In this document: positions 1 through 6,295 of the stretch, one piece after another
Layout of the letters: every line of letters begins with the position of its first letter
Position numbering within the stretch: the first letter of the stretch is position 1
From: Oscillospiraceae bacterium
GTDB lineage: Bacteria; Bacillota; Clostridia; Oscillospirales; Oscillospiraceae
Length of the DNA stretch: 47,229 bases
Reading direction: 5' to 3'
NCBI GenBank assembly: GCA_022792945.1
Contig: JAAWBZ010000036.1
Coordinates: forward strand, 1 to 47,229
Notes under the pieces: model-generated
Seen by the model: the letters and a program-made list of their open reading frames with translations, nothing else
The model's database searches: none
Told to the model about the DNA's origin: nothing
Translations under genes and position numbers: made by a program

Positions 1-571
1 CAGTTTGTTAATACAGAACAAACAATTTGTCGGTTATATTTTGCCGCAAGGAAACAGGAAATTCTGGCTGCGGCGAAAGAGCAGTTTATGACAATGAGCT
101 ATGAATCCATTACACTGGCCACAATTGCTGAGAAAACCTCCATTTCACGACCATCCATGTACCATTATTATGACAAGAAGGAGAGTGTTTTCGTAGATCT
201 GATCATCCAGGAGTACCGGGAGTGGGGTAAGCAGATGGCACCGTTTTTGGAGCGGCGCTGTTCCCAAGAACAGTTCTGCCAAACGATGACGGATATCCTT
301 TGGGAACACGAGACACTTTTAAAACTTCTTTCTTTACATCTGCCTATTTGGAATCCCAGCTACGATGATTCCATACTGCGGCACTTCGCAAAAGTAACAT
401 TGCCCTTTCAAAACACCTTGAAAGAAGTTGTAGCATTTCAGTTTCCAGATACCGACAGCAAAGAGAGAAATATGTTTTTAATTCAGTTTTATGTTTTTAA
501 TTCAGTTTTCGGTGTATTGCAATTCGCTGTATGAAACAAAATATCTTGCCCAGAAGCCAATGGATGCCACG
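1..571 (+). pseudogene. TetR/AcrR-family repressor, frameshifted and cut by window edge
   Basis: The frame is open from base 1, so the true start lies before the window. The first visible residues give a TetR N-terminal helix (RKQEILAAAKEQF) followed by a helix-turn-helix ending SISRPSMYHYYDKKE, the usual TetR DNA-contact segment. The ligand-binding half begins normally, then meets TGA at 532-534 straight after a 19-bp tandem duplication (472-509). Dropping one copy of that duplication moves translation into a frame that goes on as SVYCNSLYETKYLAQKPMDA, which looks like a normal TetR continuation, so the duplication is the probable cause of the frameshift. Beyond about 571 the DNA becomes GC-rich and no longer resembles TetR. 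The regulated gene is not visible. The family call is firm; the pseudogene call is an inference from the reading frames. Confidence 0.75.
472..509 (+). repeat. 19-bp perfect tandem duplication inside the TetR gene
   Basis: The unit 472-490 is repeated exactly at 491-509. Nineteen is not a multiple of three, so the second copy shifts the TetR frame into an early stop at 532. Removal of one copy restores a longer reading frame. This looks like a replication-slippage event. Confidence 0.9.
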
Positions 572-681
572 CGGAAGATACGGTTCCTTGACTTTATCCC
601 GCCGCTCTGGCTCTCCACCAACGCCCCGGGGTTCCCGGCATCCGCTCCACCTTCGGCACGGGGACAGAGCTGCTCAATTGA
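572..681. other. GC-rich remnant between TetR pseudogene and IS3 end
   Basis: Composition changes sharply from AT-rich to GC-rich here. One frame ends with GIRSTFGTGTELLN and a stop at 678-680, which could be the C-terminus of an unrelated deleted gene. No recognisable domain could be assigned. Confidence 0.3.
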
Positions 682-754
682 TGTGGTATAAAAAAGATGA
701 CACTCCATTCTCAAGGATTGGGTATATAATCAAGAGAATAAGGAGTGAACATAA

Positions 755-952
755 ATGGCAGAAAGCAGACAATACGCCCAAGAATACCATGTATGGCTGG
801 GTGGAGGCCAATCGTCTTGGCAATTTGGACCTTGGGGCCGGATCACAGACGCCTCAAAGTGCTATGACGCTTAATGAGGAACTGATCCAGCTTCGTGTGC
901 AGGTGAAAGAAGTGGAGAAAGAAAACCGCCACTTAAAAGCAGACAGGGATTT
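755..952 (+). pseudogene. IS3 orfA remnant (HTH/leucine-zipper protein)
   Basis: The ATG at 755 follows AAGGAG and encodes MAESRQYAQE, a typical IS3 OrfA start. The frame then jumps: the next recognisable segment, PKNTMYGWVEANRLGN, is in another frame, so the first part of the helix-turn-helix has been deleted. The C-terminal coiled-coil segment (LIQLRVQVKEVEKENRHLKA) is kept. In intact elements this protein binds the terminal repeats and is joined to OrfB by programmed frameshifting. This copy is non-functional. Confidence 0.7.
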
Positions 953-1270
953 TACCAGGACCTTGCAAACAAAGACCGGCCATGGAAATACCAACCTCTG
1001 GCAGATGCCATGAAAGAGCTCCTGGAAGAAGATGAATGCAATGATACTTATGGCCGGATCCGCATGTATCAGGCATTGACTCTGAAACAGCCGGAAAATG
1101 TGGATATCCCCAGTGAACGCACCGTTTACCGTATTGATGAACTCAGGACTATCATTTGGCGATATTTCATCAGTTATTGGAATAACCGTAGGATCTGCTC
1201 CGTCAATGGAGGGTTTCCCCCAATGACTAAACGACAGCAATACTATGATTCCCTGAAAGGAGCAGCATAA
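950..1270 (+). pseudogene. IS3 orfB transposase remnant, DDE core deleted
   Basis: The open frame begins FYQDLANKDRPWKYQPLADA, a usual OrfB N-terminus, continues through GRIRMYQALTLKQPE and SERTVYRI, then passes directly to the far C-terminus (ELRTIIWRYFISYWNNRRIC ... TKRQQYYDSLKGAA) and stops at 1268. About 150 or more residues, including all three acidic catalytic residues of the integrase-like fold, are absent. The deletion junction near 1137 is in frame, so a short protein of about 86-106 residues could still be made. It might act as an inhibitor, but that is speculative. Confidence 0.75.
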
Positions 1271-1443
1271 GGTACGAAATCCTTGAGGTATATGTGTCAA
1301 CTAATCTTGACAAAATCACTCCTTTTCCGTGAGTTGGAGGTGTCAACTTTTTTGTACCACATCACACTACATTTTTCCTCGGTATTTTTTACATTTATCA
1401 TCGGCGCTGACAAGGGGGTGCCTTTGGTATTACCAATGCGAAA

Positions 1444-1470
1444 GCCGGCGCAGCTTGACACTGCGCCGGC
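1444..1470 (-). terminator. Possible terminator downstream of the CBS gene
   Basis: A perfect 10-bp GC-rich stem (GCCGGCGCAG with its complement) around a 7-nt loop. On the minus strand it is followed by only three T residues, so it is a weak candidate for ending the CBS-domain transcript. It could equally be a boundary structure of the adjoining IS debris. Confidence 0.4.
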
Positions 1471-1519
1471 CCTCGCGTAAAATGTTTGCTTAAGTCACCG
1501 CCCCGTCTGCCGGTGCTTT

Positions 1520-1951
1520 TTATGAAATGGCAATGCGCTGCCGCTGGGTCACGAAGAAGTTCTTGAGACAATACTGCATGATCGCCTTGCGTGTCACGAT
1601 GCCGATGAAAGCGTTCCGGTCATCAATGACCGGAACAAAATTCTGGTCCGTTGCCATAGAGACCAAATCCTCGATATCCGTGGAAACCGACACCGGCTGG
1701 TTATCGCACCGGTGGGCAATTTCCATGATGGTATGGGCCTCTGTCTGCTTCAAATCCATGCCGCACAGTTTCTTCAGCGCCCACAGCAGGTCGCCCTCCG
1801 TCAGTGTGCCGCAGTAGCTCCCGTCCTTGCGTAAGATCGGCAGGGCGGCGTAGCCCGCCTGCTCCATGCGTTCGAGCGCCTGACGCACGGTGTTGTCTTC
1901 CTCCAGGCAGGTGCAGGTCGCCTTGGGGGTCAGAAAAAACAGGATGTTCAT
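1520..1951 (-). CDS. CBS-domain pair protein
   Basis: A 143-residue cytoplasmic protein made almost only of two CBS motifs (about residues 10-65 and 75-135), the fold that binds adenosyl ligands such as AMP, ATP or cyclic di-AMP. Typical pieces are YAALPILRKDGSYCGTLTEG in the first repeat and VPVIDDRNAFIGIVTRKAIM in the second. Its length matches stand-alone CBS proteins of Firmicutes (CbpB/YkuL-like), which act as nucleotide sensors. The start is set by AAAGGAG seven bases before the ATG, and a TACAAT -10 box lies at 1973-1978 with a poor -35. It has its own transcription unit, separated from tpiA by the terminator at 2024-2055. The ligand and partner are unknown. Confidence 0.8.
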   Translation of the reverse strand: MNILFFLTPKATCTCLEEDNTVRQALERMEQAGYAALPILRKDGSYCGTLTEGDLLWALKKLCGMDLKQTEAHTIMEIAHRCDNQPVSVSTDIEDLVSMATDQNFVPVIDDRNAFIGIVTRKAIMQYCLKNFFVTQRQRIAIS

Positions 1952-2023
1952 GGCGCATCTCCTTTCTTTTCTATTGTACCATATCCCCGCCGCGAAGGCA
2001 TGAAAAAAGTGTTAAATCCCGAA

Positions 2024-2055
2024 AAAAGAGGCGCAGATTTTTCTGCGCCTCTTTT
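2024..2055 (-). terminator. Rho-independent terminator of the trmL-pgk-tpiA operon
   Basis: A 14-bp stem AAAAGAGGCGCAGA / TCTGCGCCTCTTTT with a 4-nt loop and, on the minus strand, a run of six T. It lies 16 bases after the tpiA stop. The A/T flanks make it bidirectional in principle. Confidence 0.85.
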
Positions 2056-2071
2056 GTGCACTTTGCTGAGC

Positions 2072-2848
2072 TTAGACCGTAGGCTGATTGGCTGCTTCGA
2101 TGATTTTCACAAATTTCTCCGGTACCAGAGACGCGCCGCCGATGAGGCCGCCGTCAATATCCGGCTGTGCCAGCAGCTCGAAGGCGTTCTTCTCGTTCAT
2201 GCTGCCGCCGTAGAGGATGGAGATGGCCCGGGCGATCTTGGCTCCGTAGAGCTTGCGGATGACCGTCCGGATGTGCTCACAGACCTCCTCGGCCTGCTCG
2301 GGCGTGGCAGTCTTGCCGGTGCCGATGGCCCAGATGGGCTCGTAAGCCACGACGATCTTGCGGATCTTCTCCTCGGGCACGCCGCTGAGGGCGCACTTGA
2401 CCTGCATGGAGATCCAGTCCTCTGTGATGCCCAGCTCCCGCTGCTCCAGGCTCTCGCCCACACAGACGATGGGGGACAGCTCGTTTTTCAGAGCCGAGAG
2501 GACCTTGGCGTTGACCTCGGCGTCGGTCTCGCCCATGGCGCGGCGCTCACTGTGACCGATGATGACGTACTTGCACCCGGCGTCCACCAGCATGTTGGCC
2601 GCGATCTCACCGGTGTACGCGCCGGAGGCGTTGGCGTTGCAGTTCTCTGCGCCGATGCCCACGCGGGTCTCGCGCATGGCGCGCACGGCAGTGGGGATGC
2701 AAACGGCGGGGACGCACAGCGCCACGTCGCACCAGCGGCCCTTGGGCATGATGGACTTGAATTCAGCCATGAACTCCTTGGTTTCGGAGGGCGTCTTGTT
2801 CATCTTCCAGTTCCCGGCGATGATGGTCTTGCGGTATTTTCTGTTCAT
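2072..2848 (-). CDS. tpiA: Triosephosphate isomerase
   Basis: Interconverts dihydroxyacetone phosphate and glyceraldehyde 3-phosphate in cytoplasmic glycolysis. The 258-residue chain is the normal family length and shows the full active site: N13 and K15 in GNWKMNK, the electrophile H99 in IGHSERR, and the catalytic base E170 in AYEPIWAIGTG. The phosphate-binding GG motif near the C-terminus reads ILYGGSM. The start follows AGGAG with a nine-base gap. It is 39 bases downstream of pgk on the same strand and is followed by a strong terminator, so it is the last gene of the operon. Dihydroxyacetone phosphate from deoxyhexose breakdown would enter glycolysis here. Confidence 0.97.
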   Translation of the reverse strand: MNRKYRKTIIAGNWKMNKTPSETKEFMAEFKSIMPKGRWCDVALCVPAVCIPTAVRAMRETRVGIGAENCNANASGAYTGEIAANMLVDAGCKYVIIGHSERRAMGETDAEVNAKVLSALKNELSPIVCVGESLEQRELGITEDWISMQVKCALSGVPEEKIRKIVVAYEPIWAIGTGKTATPEQAEEVCEHIRTVIRKLYGAKIARAISILYGGSMNEKNAFELLAQPDIDGGLIGGASLVPEKFVKIIEAANQPTV

Positions 2849-2887
2849 TGGTCGTAGCTCCTATTCCAGATTTCTTCAAATGGGTGG

Positions 2888-4087
2888 TCAGCGATCCTGA
2901 AGACAGGCGATGCCGGGCAGCTCCAGGCCCTCCAGGAACTCCAGGGAGGCGCCGCCGCCGGTGGAGATATGGGTGATCTTGTCGGCGAAGCCCAGCTGCT
3001 CGCAGGCCGCGGCGCTGTCGCCGCCGCCGACGATGGTGACCGCGCCGGAGTCGGCCAGGGCCTGGGCCACGGCGATGGTGCCCGCCGCCAGGGTGGGGTT
3101 CTCAAAGACGCCCATGGGGCCGTTCCACACCACGGTCTTGGCCGCGCGGACGGCGTCGCCGAAGAGCCTGCGGGTTTCCTCGCCGATGTCCATGCCCTCC
3201 ATGTCGTCGGGGATGGCGTCCACGGAGACGGTGGAAACCTCGATGGGTCCGTCGATGGGGTCGGGGAAGTGGGAGGCGATGACGGTGTCCACCGGCAGAA
3301 GGAGCTGCACGCCCTTCGCCTTGGCCTTCTCCATCATCTCGCGGCAGTAGCCGATCTTCTCCTTGTCCAGCAGGGAGTTGCCTACGCCGCAGCCCTTGGC
3401 GGCCAGGAAGGTATAGGCCATGCCGCCGCCGATGATGAGGGTGTCCACCTTCTCCAGGAGGTTGTTGATGACGTTGAGCTTGTCGCTGACCTTGGCGCCG
3501 CCCAGGATGGCTACGAAGGGTCGGGCGGGGTCGGACAGGGCCTTGCCCATGACGCCGATTTCCTTCTCGATGAGTTCACCGCAGACAGCGGGCAGGTAGT
3601 CGGCTACGCCCGCGGTGGAGGCATGGGCGCGGTGGGCGCTGCCGAAGGCGTCGTTGACGAAGAGATCAGCCAGGGAGGCCAGGTCGCGGGAGAGCTCGGG
3701 GTCGTTCTTGGTCTCACCCTTCATATAGCGGGTATTCTCCAGCAGGAGGATTTCGCCGGGCTTCAGGGCGGCGGCCTTGGCCTTGGCGTCCTCACCGGCT
3801 ACGTCCTTGGCCATGATGACCTCCTGACCCAGCAGCTCGCCCAGGCGCTTGGCCACCACGGCCAGACTCAGCTCAGGCTTCCACTCGCCCTTGGGCTTGC
3901 CCATGTGGGAGCAGGCGATGACGGCGGCGCCGTTTTTCAGCAGGTATTGGATGGTGGGCAGCGCGGCCACAATGCGCTTGTCGCTGGTGATCTGGCCGGC
4001 CTTGAGGGGCACGTTGAAGTCGCAGCGCAGCAGGACCTTTTTACCCTGGACGTCTACATCCTTGACAGATTTCTTGTTATAGTTCAT
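2888..4087 (-). CDS. pgk: Phosphoglycerate kinase
   Basis: Transfers phosphate from 1,3-bisphosphoglycerate to ADP in glycolysis. It is 399 residues, a normal length, with the N-terminal substrate signature [12 protein letters not shown], the basic-patch segment [20 protein letters not shown], and the nucleotide-domain motifs [11 protein letters not shown] and NGPMGVFE, ending in the GGGDSAAA and [13 protein letters not shown] loops. A longer frame begins eight codons upstream, but GGAGG sits seven bases before the ATG at 4087, so that is taken as the start. It begins 20 bases after trmL and is followed closely by tpiA. The glyceraldehyde 3-phosphate dehydrogenase gene that often precedes pgk in clostridia is not here. 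Confidence 0.97.
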   Translation of the reverse strand: MNYNKKSVKDVDVQGKKVLLRCDFNVPLKAGQITSDKRIVAALPTIQYLLKNGAAVIACSHMGKPKGEWKPELSLAVVAKRLGELLGQEVIMAKDVAGEDAKAKAAALKPGEILLLENTRYMKGETKNDPELSRDLASLADLFVNDAFGSAHRAHASTAGVADYLPAVCGELIEKEIGVMGKALSDPARPFVAILGGAKVSDKLNVINNLLEKVDTLIIGGGMAYTFLAAKGCGVGNSLLDKEKIGYCREMMEKAKAKGVQLLLPVDTVIASHFPDPIDGPIEVSTVSVDAIPDDMEGMDIGEETRRLFGDAVRAAKTVVWNGPMGVFENPTLAAGTIAVAQALADSGAVTIVGGGDSAAACEQLGFADKITHISTGGGASLEFLEGLELPGIACLQDR

Positions 4088-4107
4088 ATGATTACCTCCA
4101 GAAAATT

Positions 4108-4608
4108 TCAAATCTTGATGGTTTCTGCGTCGGAAAGGCGGCCCGCCTGTGCCAGATGGGGGAATCCCTGCTGCCGCAGGGCCTCAAAGGCGACGATGGC
4201 CGCGGAGTTGGCCAGATTCAGGCTTCTGGCCTCGCTGCGGATGGGGATGCGGAGGCACCGGCCGTAGTGGCGGCGCAGCAGGTCCTCAGGCAGGCCCCGG
4301 GTCTCCTTGCCGAAGATGAGATAGGCGTCGGGGCCGAAAGCGGCCTCGGTGTAGGCCCTGGGCGCCTTGGTGGAGAGGAGATAGAATTCGGCGGGGTGAT
4401 TCACCTGAAAGAAGCGGTCCAGATTCCGGTAGGTCCGCACGTCCACCAGATGCCAGTAGTCCAGCCCAGCGCGCCTGACGGCTCTGTCCGAGATGTCGAA
4501 TCCCAGCGGCTCCACCAGATGGAGGACGCTGCCGGTGGCAGCGCAGGTCCGGGCGATATTGCCGCAGTTCTGCGGGATTTCCGGTTCCACCAGCACGATA
4601 TGGAGCAT
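4108..4608 (-). CDS. trmL: tRNA (cytidine/uridine-2'-O-)-methyltransferase, TrmL type
   Basis: A 166-residue SPOUT methyltransferase of the TrmL/YibK type, which methylates the ribose of the wobble nucleotide 34 in leucine tRNAs. Family motifs are present: [17 protein letters not shown] at the N-terminus, [16 protein letters not shown], and the knot-forming C-terminal stretch [19 protein letters not shown]. The frame is open for 71 codons upstream, but homology and a GAGGGG site place the start at 4608. It is the first gene of an operon with pgk and tpiA, with its own promoter at 4649-4677. Linkage of a tRNA modification gene to glycolysis is probably incidental. Confidence 0.92.
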   Translation of the reverse strand: MLHIVLVEPEIPQNCGNIARTCAATGSVLHLVEPLGFDISDRAVRRAGLDYWHLVDVRTYRNLDRFFQVNHPAEFYLLSTKAPRAYTEAAFGPDAYLIFGKETRGLPEDLLRRHYGRCLRIPIRSEARSLNLANSAAIVAFEALRQQGFPHLAQAGRLSDAETIKI

Positions 4609-4648
4609 GGCTCGTCCCCTCTTGTCCGTTGTTTTTTCCGCACAGCCT

Positions 4649-4677
4649 ATTCTATGATAAAATCGCCGGAAATTCAA
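4649..4677 (-). promoter_or_regulatory. Sigma-A promoter of the trmL-pgk-tpiA operon
   Basis: On the minus strand TTGAAT (4672-4677) and TAGAAT (4649-4654) are separated by exactly 17 bases. The -10 box is about 40 bases before the trmL start. Confidence 0.75.
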
Positions 4678-4827
4678 CCATAAACATAGGAATTTTTCAT
4701 TTTTTGTGTGCCCTTCACGGGAAACCCCGGGCAGATTCCGCTGTATTTGGCATTTTGACAGGCAGAATACAAAAATATCCTGCCAAAAATGAAAAGATAC
4801 TGCCAGACGCCGGCGGGCCAAATGTGG

Positions 4828-4833
4828 TATGAT
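4828..4833 (+). promoter_or_regulatory. -10 box upstream of the UroD-family gene
   Basis: TATGAT about 29 bases before the chosen ATG. No good -35 is seen at 17 bases, so the promoter may need an activator, or transcription may start elsewhere in the 250-bp divergent region. Confidence 0.4.
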
Positions 4834-4861
4834 GGAGAAAAATCAAGAGGAGGCCATGCTT

Positions 4862-5875
4862 ATGAAACGCAATATGTATGAATGGACCGCGTCCCTCTGC
4901 GCCGCGGGACCCAAGAAAGCCCTGCCGGTGCTGTCCTTCCCGGCGATCCAGCCTATGGGCATTACCGTCCGCGAGCTGATCTCCAGCAGCGACCTGCAGG
5001 CCCGGGGCATGAAGCTGGTGGCAGACCGGACGCCCGCGGGCGCGTCGGTGAGCCTGATGGACCTGTCGGTGGAGGCCGAGTGCTTTGGCGCGGAGATCCG
5101 CGTCAGCGACGACGAGGTGCCCACGGTGGTGGGCAAGATCGTCACCAGCGAGGAGGAGGCCGACGCCCTGGCGGTGCCCAGGGTGGGCGCGGGCCGGACC
5201 GGCGTCTACATCGAGGCCATTGAGAAAGCCGTGGCCCTGATCGAGGACCGGCCGGTGCTGGCGGGGGTGATCGGGCCGTTCTCCCTGGCGGGGCGGCTGA
5301 TGGACGTGTCGGAGGCCCTGGCCAACTGCTACGACGAGCCGGACATGGTCCACACCCTGCTGGAGAAGGCCACGGAGTTTCTCATCGAGTATATCCAGGC
5401 GTATAAGGCGGTGGGGGCCAACGGCGTGGTCATGGCCGAGCCTCTGGCGGGCCTTTTGTCCCCGTCGCTGGCGCAGGAGTTCTCGGCGGACTACTGCAAG
5501 AAGATCACCCAGGCGGTGCAGGACGAGAATTTCGTTATGTTCTACCACAACTGCGGCAATACGGCGATTTTGACCATCGATGCTCTGCTGGACGTCGGCG
5601 CGAAGCTCTATCACTTCGGCAACGCAGTGAATATGGCAGAGGTGATGCCCCATATGCCCGAGGGCGTCATCGCCCTGGGCAACGTGGACCCGGCCCGTGA
5701 GTTCCGCAACGGCACGCCCGAGTCGGTCCGCGCGGCGACGCTGGCGGTGATGGAGAAGTGCTGTAAATATCCCAACTTCGTCATCTCCTCCGGCTGTGAC
5801 ATCCCGCCCATGGCCAAGTGGGAGAATATCGACGCATTTTTCCAAGCTGTAGACGAATTTTACGCAAAGTCATAG
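4862..5875 (+). CDS. Uroporphyrinogen decarboxylase/MtaA-like methyltransferase
   Basis: A 337-residue TIM-barrel protein of the UroD superfamily. It resembles the zinc-dependent methyltransferase branch (MtaA/CmuA type) more than haem-pathway HemE: a putative zinc site is formed by H and C in FYHNCGNTA plus C in ISSGCDIPP, and the HemE N-terminal RQAGRY signature is missing. Such enzymes move methyl groups between a corrinoid protein and a thiol such as coenzyme M or tetrahydrofolate, or act in O-demethylase systems. AGGAGG eight bases upstream selects the ATG at 4862 over two earlier ATGs. No corrinoid protein, MtaB or activator gene lies nearby, so the substrate cannot be assigned. Confidence 0.82.
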   Translation: MKRNMYEWTASLCAAGPKKALPVLSFPAIQPMGITVRELISSSDLQARGMKLVADRTPAGASVSLMDLSVEAECFGAEIRVSDDEVPTVVGKIVTSEEEADALAVPRVGAGRTGVYIEAIEKAVALIEDRPVLAGVIGPFSLAGRLMDVSEALANCYDEPDMVHTLLEKATEFLIEYIQAYKAVGANGVVMAEPLAGLLSPSLAQEFSADYCKKITQAVQDENFVMFYHNCGNTAILTIDALLDVGAKLYHFGNAVNMAEVMPHMPEGVIALGNVDPAREFRNGTPESVRAATLAVMEKCCKYPNFVISSGCDIPPMAKWENIDAFFQAVDEFYAKS

Positions 5876-6189
5876 AATGAAGAAGCCCTCCCCGCCCGCC
5901 ACAGCGGGGAGCAAAACCCTGACGCGGCAGCCCGTTTTTCCCTACAAAGGGGGCGGACTGCCGCGTTGTCTCGCGTCCCACAATGACAAGCCGGAGGCGG
6001 GCGGCACTTGGCGGACACTTTATTCCTGAATTGTTGTACCGGCAATGGCCGTTGGCATAGCGTGGCCAATGTGCAGGGGTGTATTCTCTTCAAGTTGGCA
6101 ATTCCGATCGTTTTGGGGTCGCCGCTGCAAAAATTCAACGATACATAGGAGGAGCTGTAAATATTGTCAAGTATTTTGTGCCATTAGTA
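5876..6189. other. Intergenic region with two GC-rich hairpins, no gene seen
   Basis: The 314 bases after the methyltransferase gene hold two stem-loops: CTCCCCGC / GCGGGGAG (5888-5911), then a larger one with 9-bp outer arms ACGCGGCAG / CTGCCGCGT (5922-5966) and a further inner pairing. Neither is followed by a T-run, so they are poor intrinsic terminators, though they may act together. An AGGAGGAG sequence near 6149 has no start codon at a usable distance. Nothing else recognisable is present. Confidence 0.5.
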
Positions 6190-6218
6190 TTGACAAAATA
6201 TCTCTTTAGAGATATACT
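6190..6218 (+). promoter_or_regulatory. Near-consensus promoter of the ART fusion-cca operon
   Basis: TTGACA (6190-6195), a 17-bp spacer and TATACT (6213-6218). The first operator palindrome (6198-6215) occupies the spacer and part of the -10 box, so occupancy should block RNA polymerase. Transcription would start near 6225, between operators 1 and 2. Confidence 0.85.
6198..6215. promoter_or_regulatory. Operator palindrome O1
   Basis: ATATCTCT-TT-AGAGATAT: 8-bp perfect arms with a 2-bp centre at 6206.5, inside the promoter spacer. Confidence 0.8.
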
Positions 6219-6228
6219 CTGAAAGTTC

Positions 6229-6246
6229 ATATCTCTAAAGAGATAT
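6229..6246. promoter_or_regulatory. Operator palindrome O2
   Basis: ATATCTCT-AA-AGAGATAT: the exact reverse complement of O1, centred at 6237.5, 31 bp downstream of O1 and just past the likely transcription start. Confidence 0.8.
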
Positions 6247-6261
6247 ATACAAAAGGAGCCC

Positions 6262-6275
6262 ATCTCTTGGGAGAT
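6262..6275. promoter_or_regulatory. Weaker operator palindrome O3
   Basis: ATCTC-TTGG-GAGAT: keeps the core arms of O1 and O2. It is centred at 6268.5, again 31 bp after O2, so the three sites lie on the same face of the helix. It sits just before the GAGGAG ribosome site. Confidence 0.65.
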
Positions 6276-6295
6276 AGGCGTGAGGAGCGGCAAAG

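Larger units (their letters stand above)
682..1361 (+). mobile_element. Defective IS3-family insertion sequence, internally deleted
   Basis: Both ends carry matching inverted repeats: TGTGGTATAAAAAAGATGAC on the left (from 682) and the complement of TGTGGTACAAAAAAGTTGAC on the right (ending 1361), with the usual TG...CA termini. Inside are pieces of orfA and orfB in the normal order. The element is only 680 bp, whereas intact IS3 members are roughly 1.2-1.6 kb, and the whole DDE catalytic core is gone, so it cannot encode its own transposase. No clear target duplication is seen at the flanks (ATTGA on the left, TCACA on the right), suggesting loss or rearrangement after insertion. Confidence 0.8.

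Noticed and set aside
1362-1519. Further IS or gene fragment right of the first IS3 element
   Set aside because: Only one hairpin is visible; short frames here have no start signals or motifs.
2969-4267. Plus-strand frame of 432 codons opposite pgk
   Set aside because: Antisense mirror of a certain pgk gene; the translation is Gly/Asp/His-rich without motifs.
4609-4861. Possible cobalamin riboswitch before the methyltransferase gene
   Set aside because: Looked for because the enzyme family works with corrinoids; no conserved B12-box-like sequence or matching fold was recognised.
4829-4861. Upstream ATG start codons for the methyltransferase gene
   Set aside because: They overlap or precede the AGGAGG site, and similarity begins at the ATG at 4862.
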